Source: Pseudomonas chlororaphis subsp. chlororaphis
Lineage (GTDB): Bacteria; Pseudomonadota; Gammaproteobacteria; Pseudomonadales; Pseudomonadaceae
Direction: 5' to 3'
Assembly (NCBI RefSeq): GCF_003945765.1
Contig: NZ_CP027712.1
Coordinates: forward strand, 6,014,001 to 6,078,000
Length of the DNA: 64,000 bases
Shown here piece by piece: positions 48,726 to 61,539 of this stretch. The notes beneath the pieces were generated by a model that did no database searches, was not told where the DNA came from, and saw only the letters and a list, made by a program, of their open reading frames with translations. Both the position numbers and the translations under genes were made by a program. Numbering within the stretch: position 1 is the first letter of the stretch; every line of letters starts with the position of its first letter.

Positions 48726-48757
48726 CAAAAAAAGGCGCCTGCAAAGGCGCCTTTTTT
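48726..48757. terminator. Bidirectional intrinsic terminator
   Basis: AAAAAAAGGCGCCT-GCAA-AGGCGCCTTTTTT, with A and T runs on both sides, between the convergent oprG and epimerase genes. Confidence 0.92.
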
Positions 48758-48773
48758 CATCGCTGGGGAAAGC

Positions 48774-49703
48774 TCAGCGGCCCAGCAAACGTGCCAGCCC
48801 GACGCTCATCGGCGTCGGTTCGGGGAACTTGAAACGCTGCAACAGGCGCTGGTTGTTCGCCCGCGAATGGCGAATATCCCCGGAGCGCGCCGTGCCGTAG
48901 CTGACAGGTGGCAATTGCCCCAACACCTCGCCCAGGGCCTCGAGCAACTGCTTGAGGGTAGTGGCCTGGTTCAGGCCGACATTGACCGCGCCGACTTCCA
49001 GTTGCGGTGCTTCCAGAGACTGTGCCAACACGTTCACCAGGTCTTCGACATAGACGAAATCGCGGGTTTGCTCGCCATCGCCAAATACGGTAATCGGCAG
49101 GCCTTTCTGCGCACGCTCGCAAAAGATGCTGATGACCCCGGAGTACGGCGAGGATGGATCCTGGCGCGGCCCGAAGATGTTGAAAAAGCGGAAAATCGCC
49201 GGCTCCAGCCCATGCTGGCGGCGATAGAAATCGAAGTAGTACTCGCTGGCCAGCTTGTCCGACGCATAGGGCGTCAGTGGTGCCTTGGGCGTGTCTTCAT
49301 CGATCGATTCGCCCTCGCCATTGTTGCCATACACCGCCGCGCTGGAAGCAAACAGCACGCGCTTGACGCCAGCCTGGCGCATGGCTTCGCAGACGTTGAG
49401 GGTGCCTATGAAGTTGCTCTGGTGGGTACGCACCGGGTCGTCCACCGAAGCCTGTACCGAAGCGACCGCCGCCAGGTGCGCCACCGCGCGGCAGCCGCTC
49501 ATGGCCCGCGCCACCAGGGCCGCATCGGCGACGTCGCCTTCGATCAGTTCGACCCGCGGGTTGTCCAGCGGCAGGTTGCCGGGTTTACCCGTGGACAGAT
49601 CGTCGAGGATCCGCACCGAGTAACCCTTGGCGAGCAAAACGTCGGTCAGGTGCGAACCGATGAAACCGGCACCGCCGGTGATCAAGATTGGGGCATTAGC
49701 CAT
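48774..49703 (-). CDS. NAD-dependent nucleotide-sugar epimerase
   Basis: 309 residues from MANAPILITGGAGFIGSHLTDVL, the Rossmann GGAGFIGSH motif. The catalytic YASDKLASEYY supplies Tyr and Lys, and IFRFFNIFGPRQDPSSPYSGVIS is typical of the UDP-glucose/GlcNAc 4-epimerase branch of extended SDRs. Its start overlaps the neighbouring sugar-nucleotide gene by eight bases. It may act in surface polysaccharide synthesis, but no glycosyltransferase is near. Confidence 0.9.
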   Translation of the reverse strand: MANAPILITGGAGFIGSHLTDVLLAKGYSVRILDDLSTGKPGNLPLDNPRVELIEGDVADAALVARAMSGCRAVAHLAAVASVQASVDDPVRTHQSNFIGTLNVCEAMRQAGVKRVLFASSAAVYGNNGEGESIDEDTPKAPLTPYASDKLASEYYFDFYRRQHGLEPAIFRFFNIFGPRQDPSSPYSGVISIFCERAQKGLPITVFGDGEQTRDFVYVEDLVNVLAQSLEAPQLEVGAVNVGLNQATTLKQLLEALGEVLGQLPPVSYGTARSGDIRHSRANNQRLLQRFKFPEPTPMSVGLARLLGR

Positions 49704-50580
49704 GACGATAAAACCTATCCAGTAGAGCCGGGAGTGCCGCGCGCCAGGCGCGAGGCTTGATCCCGAAGGTGTGCAGAATTTTTTTGCAGGCCAGCACCGC
49801 GTGCTGCGGTTCTTCGGCAGCGTCCGGCCGGGCGGCGTGGGCCTGGGCGGTCGGCGCTTCGATGGCCAGCGGATGCAGGCTGCGGGCCTCGGTGAGGATC
49901 GCCTGGCCCAGCGCCAGCGGCGTGGTCGCCTCATGGCCGGCGTAGTGGTAAGTGCCCCACAGCGGCGCGGCGCAATCGAGTTGCTTGAGTACGGAGATGA
50001 TCACCCGGGCGGCATCGTCCACCGGCGTCGGGTTGCCCCGGCGGTCGTCGGCCAGCAGCAGCTCTTCGGGTTGCTCGGCACGGGCCAGAAAACGCCCCAG
50101 GGTGCCTTCGGCGCTATCGTCCAGCAGCCAGCCGAAACGCAGCAGCACATGCTGTGGGCAGGTGGCGCGCACATTCTGCTCGATCCGCCACAAGGCCTGG
50201 CCACGCAGGCCCAGCGGTACCGGTTCGTCCTTTTCGCTGTAGGCGGTGGCCCGCGAACCGTCGAACACGCGGTAGCTGGAAGGCTGCAGAAGAATGATGT
50301 TGTGATGCTGGCACAGCTCGGAAAGCCGCTCGACCGCCCGTTCCTGGCTGGCCAGGCGTGCCTCGGGGACACTCTCCGCCTGGAACCAGTCGAAGTAGTA
50401 CGCAAGGTTGATCAAGGCATCCGGACGGGTGTCGTCGAGCAGTTGCGTCAGGCTCGCGGCATCCCAGCCGTCTTGCGGCGGACGGGGGGCGAGGAAACCG
50501 ATGTCTTCCTCCGCACCGAGGCGAATCAGCGCCTGCCCAAGGGCATTTCCGCCGCCCAGTAACATAAGGCGCATTCGCAT
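49696..50580 (-). CDS. RmlD-like sugar nucleotide-binding protein
   Basis: 294 residues from MRMRLMLLGGGNALGQALIRLG. It has the RmlD layout: ALINLAYYFDW, LLQPSSYRVFDGSRATAYSEKDEPVP, LLRFGWLLDD and GTYHYAGHEATTPL. The canonical YxxxK is not obvious, so catalysis may differ. First gene of the pair; a second ATG lies two codons downstream. 22 additional residues upstream are unlikely. Confidence 0.82.
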   Translation of the reverse strand: MRMRLMLLGGGNALGQALIRLGAEEDIGFLAPRPPQDGWDAASLTQLLDDTRPDALINLAYYFDWFQAESVPEARLASQERAVERLSELCQHHNIILLQPSSYRVFDGSRATAYSEKDEPVPLGLRGQALWRIEQNVRATCPQHVLLRFGWLLDDSAEGTLGRFLARAEQPEELLLADDRRGNPTPVDDAARVIISVLKQLDCAAPLWGTYHYAGHEATTPLALGQAILTEARSLHPLAIEAPTAQAHAARPDAAEEPQHAVLACKKILHTFGIKPRAWRAALPALLDRFYRHG

Positions 50581-50802
50581 AGAGTCAGCAGGCCCAATCT
50601 GTTCGGAACGATGGTTTGAATCGGCCAGCCCCGCGGGTCTGGCCATGAATATTGCTCAGAATCGTTGCATTTTGCGGGTTTCCGGCGCAACCGTCACTGA
50701 GAAAGTGTAGAGCAGCAAAGCACACAGCCCTTCAGGGCCGCTGCCGCCAGCGGCGACAAGGCAGGCTTGCAACTTCACTCCGGCGGTCGCATAACGTTGT
50801 GC

Positions 50803-55119
<4,317 letters not shown>

Positions 55120-55157
55120 TATCGGGCCGCGGGCGGCCTGGTGCATCGCGTCGGCCT

Positions 55158-55184
55158 TATCGCGAGCAAGCTTCGCTCCTACAG
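55158..55184. repeat. Single REP-like half element (GTAGGAGC family)
   Basis: TATCGCGAGCAAGCTTCGCT followed by CCTACAG, a single unpaired copy after lhr. Confidence 0.65.
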
Positions 55185-55208
55185 AAGCGCAGTGATCGCG
55201 CTCAGCTC

Positions 55209-55233
55209 GATATTTGCCTTCAGGTCAAATATC
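55209..55233. promoter_or_regulatory. Palindromic operator GATATTTG-N9-CAAATATC
   Basis: Eight-base perfect inverted arms 81-105 bp before the MFS gene ATG. GTCAAAT occurs here (55224) and again at 55264 and 55290. The binding protein is not encoded next to it, so it may be a distant regulator, for example a LysR or TetR type. Confidence 0.65.
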
Positions 55234-55313
55234 AAATACCGGAACCGCTATTTTTCCGCACGAGTCAAATCCGGACACTGCGCTCCATTGTCAAATCCAC
55301 CGGAGTTGCAGCC

Positions 55314-56525
55314 ATGCCCATTGCCTTGCTCGCGCTGACCCTCAGCGCCTTCGCCATCGGGACGACTGAGTTCGTCATCGTTGGCCTGTTACCCACCATC
55401 GGCGCCGACCTCGGCGTCAGCCTGCCGTCCGCCGGGCTGCTGGTCAGCCTGTACGCCCTGGGTGTCGCCGTCGGCGCGCCGGTGCTCACCGCGCTGACCG
55501 GCAAGGTCCCGCGCAAACTGTTGCTGCTGTCGCTGATGGTGCTGTTCACCCTCGGCAACCTGCTGGCCTGGCAAGCGCCCAGCTATGAATCCCTGGTCCT
55601 GGCACGCATCGTCACCGGCCTGGCCCATGGCGTGTTCTTCTCCATCGGCTCGACCATCGCCACCAGCCTGGTGCCCAAGGAAAAAGCCGCCAGCGCGATT
55701 GCCATCATGTTCACCGGCCTGACGGTGGCCCTGGTCACCGGCGTGCCGCTGGGGACCTTTATCGGCCAGCATTTCGGCTGGCGCGAAACCTTCCTCGCGG
55801 TATCCGCCCTGGGTGTGATCGCCTTTATCGGCAGCCTGATCTACGTGCCGAAAAACATCGCCCACAGCAAACCGGCGTCCTTGCTGCAACAACTGCAAGT
55901 GCTGAAACAACCACGCCTGCTGCTGGTGTACGCCATGACCGCGGTGGGCTACGGCGGCTCGTTCATCGCCTTCACCTTCCTCGCGCCGATTCTCCAGGAC
56001 ATTTCCGGCTTCAGCGCCAGCACCGTCAGCCTGGTGCTGCTGGTCTACGGGATCTCGGTCGCCGTGGGCAACATCTGGGGCGGCAAGCTGGCGGACAAGC
56101 GCGGCCCGATCAGCGCCTTGAAGATCATCTTCGCCCTGCTGGCCGGCGTGCTGTTCCTGCTCACCTTCACCGCCGGCAACCCGTGGCTGGCACTGGCCAC
56201 CGTACTGGTGTGGGGCGCCGTGGCCTTCGGCAACGTACCGGGCCTGCAGGTCTACGTGGTGCGCCAGGCCGAACACCACACCCCGCAAGCGGTAGACGTG
56301 GCCTCGGGCCTGAACATCGCCGCCTTCAACCTCGGCATCGCCGGCGGCGCCTGGGGTGGCGGCCTGATCGTCGCCCACCTGGGGCTGATCCACACCGCCT
56401 GGATCGGTGGCCTGGTGGTATTGGGCGCCCTGGCCCTGACCGCCTGGAGCGGCCGCCTGGATCGCCTCGGCCCGGTATACGCCGAGCCGGCCGAGGGGTC
56501 GAGCCGGGTGGTGGTCGGGCACTGA
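55314..56525 (+). CDS. MFS exporter (AraJ/sugar-efflux-like, DHA1)
   Basis: 403 residues and twelve helices. MPIALLALTLSAFAIGTTEFVIVGLLPTI is the characteristic AraJ-like opening, and helix 4-5 has GLAHGVFFSIGSTIATSLVPKEKA and IMFTGLTVALVTGVPLGTFIGQ (motif C of drug:H+ antiporters). Substrate may be a sugar, nucleoside or drug. CCGGAG is the ribosome site. Preceded by a palindromic operator and GTCAAAT repeats. Confidence 0.9.
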   Translation: MPIALLALTLSAFAIGTTEFVIVGLLPTIGADLGVSLPSAGLLVSLYALGVAVGAPVLTALTGKVPRKLLLLSLMVLFTLGNLLAWQAPSYESLVLARIVTGLAHGVFFSIGSTIATSLVPKEKAASAIAIMFTGLTVALVTGVPLGTFIGQHFGWRETFLAVSALGVIAFIGSLIYVPKNIAHSKPASLLQQLQVLKQPRLLLVYAMTAVGYGGSFIAFTFLAPILQDISGFSASTVSLVLLVYGISVAVGNIWGGKLADKRGPISALKIIFALLAGVLFLLTFTAGNPWLALATVLVWGAVAFGNVPGLQVYVVRQAEHHTPQAVDVASGLNIAAFNLGIAGGAWGGGLIVAHLGLIHTAWIGGLVVLGALALTAWSGRLDRLGPVYAEPAEGSSRVVVGH

Positions 56526-56573
56526 GCCCACAGCCCTGGCCGGCTAATGCCGATCAGTTAAACCATTGACTCC

Positions 56574-56667
56574 CCTGTAGGAGCGAGGCTTGCCCGCGAA
56601 CGCCACGCCGCGCAATGCCTGCTCCATCGCGTTATCGTTCTTCGCGCGCAAGCTGCGCTCCTACAGG
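56574..56667. repeat. Inverted REP-like pair (GTAGGAGC family)
   Basis: CCTGTAGGAGCGAGGCTTGC (56574) faces CGCGCAAGCTGCGCTCCTAC then AGG (to 56668) across about 45 bp, between the MFS and DUF72 genes. Confidence 0.8.
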
Positions 56668-56780
56668 ATCGGCTCCTAGAGGATCGAAAACACCGTCCGT
56701 AGGAAGGTCGAAACTTTCCCGTCAGCCGGGCAGTCATCAAAAGACAGAGGTGGTTCGAAGGCCCCTAGACGGGAGCAGAC

Positions 56781-57707
56781 ATGGCGGCGATTCATATCGG
56801 TATTTCCGGCTGGCGCTACAAGCCCTGGCGTGGAGATTTCTACCCCGAGGGGCTGACGCAGAGGCGCGAGCTGCAATTCGCTTCGCGCGCAGTCAACAGC
56901 ATCGAAATCAACGGTTCGTTCTACGCGCTGCAGACCCCCGAGCGTTATGCCAACTGGTATGCCGATACGCCCAAGAACTTCGTGTTCAGCGTCAAGGCGC
57001 CACGCTACATCACCCATATCCTGCGGCTGCGGGATGTGCACAAGCCGATCGCCAACTTCTTCGCCTCGGGCGTGCTGGAGCTCAAGAACAAGCTCGGGCC
57101 GATCCTGTGGCAGTTTCCCCCAAGCTTTCGGTTCGACGCCGAGCTGTTCGGCGCCTTTCTTCAGCAATTGCCCGCCGATACCGAACAGGCCGCCGCCCTC
57201 GCCCGCCAGCACGAACCACGCCTCAACGGCCACGCCAGCACCAAGGCCTACGGCAAAAAAGCCATGCGCCATGCCGTGGAAATTCGCCACACAAGCTTTG
57301 CCGTGCCCGAATTCACCCATCTGCTGCGCCAGCACGGCGTGGCACTGGTGGTGGCCGACACCGCCAGCAAGTGGCCCTATTGCGAGGACCTGACCGGCGA
57401 TTTCGTCTACCTGCGGCTGCACGGCGACAAGGCGCTGTACGCCAGCGGCTATACGTCCCAGGCCCTGAAGCGCTGGGGCGACCGGATCGAGGCCTGGCAC
57501 AGCGGCAAGCAGCCTGCCGATGCCCGGCTGATCGACGCCCGGCACCCACCCTGGGCGCGCAAGAGCCGGGAGGTGTTCTGTTATTTCGACAATGACCTCA
57601 AGGTCCGCGCGCCCTTCGACGCCCGTCGGTTGCTGCAGCGCTTCGGGCTCGACAAGACACTGTCGACAACGCCCGGCGAGCCTGCCGCGCCCGGGGTGCT
57701 GCCATGA
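56781..57707 (+). CDS. DUF72 domain protein
   Basis: 308 residues with AAIHIGISGWRYKPWRGDFYPEGL, VNSIEINGSFYALQTPERYANWYADTP and VKAPRYITHILRLRD, the TIM-barrel-like DUF72 (YecE) core, ending YFDNDLKVRAPFDA. The biochemical role is unproven; a nuclease or repair link has been proposed for the family. Its last codon overlaps the nuclease-like gene as ATGA, joining it to the ybhP-clsB-ybhN set. Confidence 0.9.
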   Translation: MAAIHIGISGWRYKPWRGDFYPEGLTQRRELQFASRAVNSIEINGSFYALQTPERYANWYADTPKNFVFSVKAPRYITHILRLRDVHKPIANFFASGVLELKNKLGPILWQFPPSFRFDAELFGAFLQQLPADTEQAAALARQHEPRLNGHASTKAYGKKAMRHAVEIRHTSFAVPEFTHLLRQHGVALVVADTASKWPYCEDLTGDFVYLRLHGDKALYASGYTSQALKRWGDRIEAWHSGKQPADARLIDARHPPWARKSREVFCYFDNDLKVRAPFDARRLLQRFGLDKTLSTTPGEPAAPGVLP

Positions 57708-58501
57708 GCCATGACGAGTCGGCCAACAACCCGATACCGCCCGCGATCGGGCTCGCCGCCACGCGCCGCTTCACGGTGCTGACGGTGAATACCCACAAGG
57801 GTTTCACCGCCCTGAACCGGCGCTTCATCCTGCCCGAGCTGCGCGAGGCGGTGCGCAGCGTGGCCGCCGACGTGGTGTTCCTGCAGGAGGTGCACGGCGC
57901 CCACGACCAGCACCCGCAGCGCTACAACAATTGGCCGAGCATGCCGCAATACGAATTCCTCGCCGACAGCATCTGGCCGCAGTTCGCCTATGGACGCAAC
58001 GCCGTGTACCCGGCCGGCGACCACGGCAATGCGTTGCTCTCGAAATTCCAGATCATTCGCTACGACAACCTCGACATCTCCCTGTCCGGGCACGAGAGCC
58101 GCGGCCTGCTGCATTGCGTGCTGCGCCTGCCCGGCGATGCCCTGGAAGTGCACGCCATTTGCGTGCACCTGGGATTGCGCGAAAGCCATCGCCAGCAACA
58201 GCTGGATCTGCTGCTGCAACTGATCGCCGAGCTTCCCGCCGACGCGCCCTTGATCGTCGCCGGCGACTTCAACGACTGGCGGCTGCGCGCCGGTGCACAG
58301 CTTGCGCCCAGTGGCTTGCGGGAGGCCTTTGTCAGCCAGCACGGCAAACCGGCGCGCAGCTTCCCCGCGCGCCTGCCGCTGCTGCGGCTGGACCGGATCT
58401 ACGTGCGTCACCTGAAAATCCACCGCCCCCAGGTCCTGGCCTCCCATCCCTGGTCCCATCTCTCCGATCATGCACCGCTGTCGGTCGAGGTCGAGTTATG
58501 A
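57704..58501 (+). CDS. Endonuclease/exonuclease/phosphatase-fold protein (YbhP-like)
   Basis: 265 residues. LTVNTHKGF, DVVFLQEVHGAHDQHPQRYNNWP, HAICVHLGLRESHRQQQL and VAGDFNDWR, then HPWSHLSDHAPLSVE are the metal-dependent EEP motifs with catalytic Glu, Asp/Asn and His. In E. coli ybhP precedes clsB (ybhO) and ybhN. Substrate may be a lipid or nucleic acid. Overlaps clsB as ATGA. Confidence 0.88.
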   Translation: MSHDESANNPIPPAIGLAATRRFTVLTVNTHKGFTALNRRFILPELREAVRSVAADVVFLQEVHGAHDQHPQRYNNWPSMPQYEFLADSIWPQFAYGRNAVYPAGDHGNALLSKFQIIRYDNLDISLSGHESRGLLHCVLRLPGDALEVHAICVHLGLRESHRQQQLDLLLQLIAELPADAPLIVAGDFNDWRLRAGAQLAPSGLREAFVSQHGKPARSFPARLPLLRLDRIYVRHLKIHRPQVLASHPWSHLSDHAPLSVEVEL

Positions 58502-59799
58502 ACGACATGCCCCTGGAAAAAACCACGGTGGACCACCCGCCTGACGCGGGGCTGGCCCACGAGCCGCTACGGATGGACCTCGAGTACGGTTGGCACAGCA
58601 ACAACCGGGTGGTGCTGCTGGAGAATGGCGAGGCGTATTTTCCCCGGGTATTCGAAGTGCTGCGCCAGGCGCAGAACGAGATCCTGCTGGAGACCTTCAT
58701 CCTCTTCGAGGACAAGGTCGGCCACGAGCTGCACCGTATCCTGATCGAGGCCGCACAGCGTGGCGTGCGTGTCATCGTCAGCCTGGACGGCTTCGGTTGC
58801 GGCGAATTGAGCACCGAGTTCCTTGCCGCCATGAGCAACGCCGGGGTGCGCTTGCAGATATTCGACCCGGCGCAGCCGATTTTCGGGGTGCGCACCAACT
58901 GGTTCCGCCGCCTGCATCGCAAGATCGTGGTGGTCGACGGCGCCATCGCCTTTGTCGGCGGGATCAACTTCTCCGCCGATCACCTGGCCGATTTCGGCCC
59001 CCAGGCCAAACAGGATTACTCGGTAGAGATCCAGGGGCCGGCGGTGGTGGATATCCACCATTTCGCTCTGCTGCAAGGCGACCGCCCGGCCCGCGCCCGC
59101 TACTGGTGGCAACGCCGCCGGCAGCGCCGCGCGGAGCTGGCCCTGACCGACCATGACGGCCAGGTGCGCCTGGTCTACCGCGACAACCGCCAGCACCGCA
59201 GCGATATCGAAGAGGTCTACCGCCAGGTATTGCGCGGGGCCCGCCAGCGGGTGGTGATCGCCAATGCCTACTTCTTCCCCGGCTATCGGCTGCTGCGCGA
59301 GATCCGCAACGCCGCGCGCCGTGGCGTCGAGGTGCGGCTGATCCTGCAGGGCGAGCCGGACATGCTGGTGGCCAGGCTGGCGGCGCGCATGCTCTACGAC
59401 TACCTGCTCAAGGACGGCGTGACCATCTACGAATATTGCGAACGGCCACTGCACGGCAAGGTGGCGCTGGTGGACGACGACTGGAGCACCGTGGGCTCGA
59501 GCAATCTCGACCCGCTGAGCCTGTCGCTGAACCTGGAAGCCAATGTGCTGATCCGCGACCGGGCGTTCAATCGCGACCTGTTCGAGCGCCTCGACCGGCT
59601 CAGTCGCGACCACTGCCAGGCCATGCCGGCCAAGGGCTCCGGGCGTGGCCGCTTGTGGCGCCTGACCGTGGGTTTCCTGGTGTTTCACATCCTGCGTCAC
59701 TTCCCGGCCTGGGCCGGCTGGCTGCCCGCCCACAAGCCGCAATTGAAGCCCTTCGGCCAGGCCGTCACCCCTCGGGAGTCGCCCCATGAGCCACACTGA
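58498..59799 (+). CDS. clsB: Cardiolipin synthase ClsB (phospholipase D family)
   Basis: 433 residues from MNDMPLEKTTVDHPPDAG. Two HKD motifs: HRKIVVVDGAIAFVGG (His140, Lys142, Asp147) and HGKVALVDDDWSTVGSSN (His319, Lys321, Asp326). It condenses two phosphatidylglycerol (or PG and PE) molecules to cardiolipin at the inner membrane. Start set by ATGA overlap. A much longer in-frame reading across ybhP is rejected. Overlaps the next gene by 14 bp. Confidence 0.93.
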   Translation: MNDMPLEKTTVDHPPDAGLAHEPLRMDLEYGWHSNNRVVLLENGEAYFPRVFEVLRQAQNEILLETFILFEDKVGHELHRILIEAAQRGVRVIVSLDGFGCGELSTEFLAAMSNAGVRLQIFDPAQPIFGVRTNWFRRLHRKIVVVDGAIAFVGGINFSADHLADFGPQAKQDYSVEIQGPAVVDIHHFALLQGDRPARARYWWQRRRQRRAELALTDHDGQVRLVYRDNRQHRSDIEEVYRQVLRGARQRVVIANAYFFPGYRLLREIRNAARRGVEVRLILQGEPDMLVARLAARMLYDYLLKDGVTIYEYCERPLHGKVALVDDDWSTVGSSNLDPLSLSLNLEANVLIRDRAFNRDLFERLDRLSRDHCQAMPAKGSGRGRLWRLTVGFLVFHILRHFPAWAGWLPAHKPQLKPFGQAVTPRESPHEPH

Positions 59800-60781
59800 C
59801 GCCCATGGCTCGACGCCCGCCGCGTCGCACTCCCGATCACGCTGGCAACGCCTGAAGAAACCGCTGACCATCGCTTTCTTCCTGCTGTTGATCGTGCTGT
59901 TCACCCTGCTGGCCCGGCGCATCGACTGGAGCGAAGTGCTCGGCACCCTGGCCGACTTCAAGGTGCGCACCCTGGTCATCGCCGCGGGCCTGACCCTGGC
60001 CAGTTTCCTGGTCTACGCCTGCTTCGACCTGATCGGGCGCACCTACATCCGGCAGAACCTCGGCTGGCGGCAGATCCTGCCGGTGGGGTTCATCAGCTAC
60101 GCCTTCAACCTCAACCTCAGCGCCTGGGTCGGCGGGATCGCCATGCGCTACCGGCTGTATTCCAGGCTCGGGGTGAGCACCGGCAATATCGCCAAGATCC
60201 TCGGCCTGAGCCTGGCCACCAACTGGTTCGGCTACATGGCCCTGGCCGGCACGGTATTCGCCAGTGGCCTGATGAAGTTGCCGCCCGGCTGGCAACTCAG
60301 CAACGACGCGTTGCAGGGCGTGGGCGTCCTGCTGCTGGTGCTGGGCGTGGGTTACCTGGCGGCCTGTCGGTTTTCCCGACGGCGCGAGTGGTCGATACAC
60401 GGGGTCGAGATCAACTTGCCCTCGTTGCACATGGCCCTGCTGCAACTGGCCCTGGGCGCACTCAACTGGTCGCTGATGGCAGCGGTGATCTTTACCCTGC
60501 TGCCCAGCAAGCTCGATTACCCGGTGGTGCTCGGGGTGCTGCTGATCAGCAGCATCGCCGGGGTCATCACCCATATTCCGGCGGGGCTCGGGGTGTTGGA
60601 GGCAGTGTTTATCGCCCTGCTGCAACATGAGGTGTCCCGCGGCAGCCTGCTGGCCGGGTTGATCGCCTACCGGGCGATCTACTTCATCCTGCCGCTGCTG
60701 ATCGCGCTGCTGATGTACCTGGTGGTGGAGGCCAGGGCCAAGGCGTTGCGCGTGGAGAAAAATCCGCGCAAAGGCAGCTGA
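59786..60781 (+). CDS. YbhN-like membrane protein (lysyl-PG synthase TM-domain family)
   Basis: 331 residues with about eight helices. SFLVYACFDLIGRTYIRQNLGW, FNLNLSAWVGGIAMRYRLYSRLG and ITHIPAGLGVLEAVFIALL are the UPF0104/AglD-like signature shared with the flippase half of MprF. No aminoacyl-transferase domain. Third gene of the YbhP-ClsB-YbhN operon, so it may move a lipid made or used by ClsB (inference). Confidence 0.9.
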   Translation: MSHTDAHGSTPAASHSRSRWQRLKKPLTIAFFLLLIVLFTLLARRIDWSEVLGTLADFKVRTLVIAAGLTLASFLVYACFDLIGRTYIRQNLGWRQILPVGFISYAFNLNLSAWVGGIAMRYRLYSRLGVSTGNIAKILGLSLATNWFGYMALAGTVFASGLMKLPPGWQLSNDALQGVGVLLLVLGVGYLAACRFSRRREWSIHGVEINLPSLHMALLQLALGALNWSLMAAVIFTLLPSKLDYPVVLGVLLISSIAGVITHIPAGLGVLEAVFIALLQHEVSRGSLLAGLIAYRAIYFILPLLIALLMYLVVEARAKALRVEKNPRKGS

Positions 60782-60783
60782 GG

Positions 60784-61539
60784 CTATCGCGACTGAATGA
60801 TGCTCAAGCGTTCTCCCACCACCATTTCCGTGATCCAGTCCACCAGGATCGAGGTGTAGGCCTGCTGCGACACGGGATCGCTCAGGGCATGGTCGGCGCC
60901 GTCGATGATCCGGTGGGTCATGGAATGGGTCTGCTGGCAGGCCGCGCGGTAGCTCATGAACGTGGCGTGGGGCACATACTCGTCGTTTTCCGATTCCACC
61001 AGCAGCACATCCCCGGTGAACGTCGAACAGGCATGCAGCGCCCGGTTGCTGTCGGCACGCACCAGGCTGCTGCGGTAATCCAGCAGGTCGGCTTTGTCCA
61101 GGTCGCGCTTGGGGCTGTTCCAGGCTTCGTCGCGATACAGCGCCGGCACCCGCAATGCCAGCCAGCGCACCGGTCGCAGCGAGGTCAGGATGCTCGCCAG
61201 GTAGCCACCGTAACTGGTGCCCACCACCGCAATCGCCGAGGTGTCGAGGGCCGGATGGGCCAGCAGGCGGTCATAGGCCGCCAACAGGTCGCGCAGGTTG
61301 TCTTCGCGGGTCACCCGGTTCAGCGGGATGCCGCTGCCGGCATGGCCCCGCAGGTCGAAGGTCAGGCACACGCAACCCAGCCCGGCGATGCCGCGGGCAC
61401 GCTCCAGGTCGCGCTCCTGGCTCCCACCCCAGCCGTGGACAAACAGTACGCCGGGGACTTTCGACTTGGGGCTGAGGAAAGTCCCGCGCATCTGCTCGTC
61501 ATCGATGTCGATTTGAATGCTTTCGCTTCTAGCCGTCAT
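60784..61539 (-). CDS. Alpha/beta hydrolase
   Basis: 251 residues. FVHGWGGSQERDLERA forms the oxyanion region, VVGTSYGG holds the nucleophile Ser109, and VESENDEYVPH and IDGADHALSD supply Asp and His. It belongs to the dienelactone-hydrolase/BAAT-like esterases with no lid domain visible. Its start overlaps the DUF3182 gene stop by eleven bases, so the two proteins probably act in the same process. Confidence 0.87.
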   Translation of the reverse strand: MTARSESIQIDIDDEQMRGTFLSPKSKVPGVLFVHGWGGSQERDLERARGIAGLGCVCLTFDLRGHAGSGIPLNRVTREDNLRDLLAAYDRLLAHPALDTSAIAVVGTSYGGYLASILTSLRPVRWLALRVPALYRDEAWNSPKRDLDKADLLDYRSSLVRADSNRALHACSTFTGDVLLVESENDEYVPHATFMSYRAACQQTHSMTHRIIDGADHALSDPVSQQAYTSILVDWITEMVVGERLSIIQSR

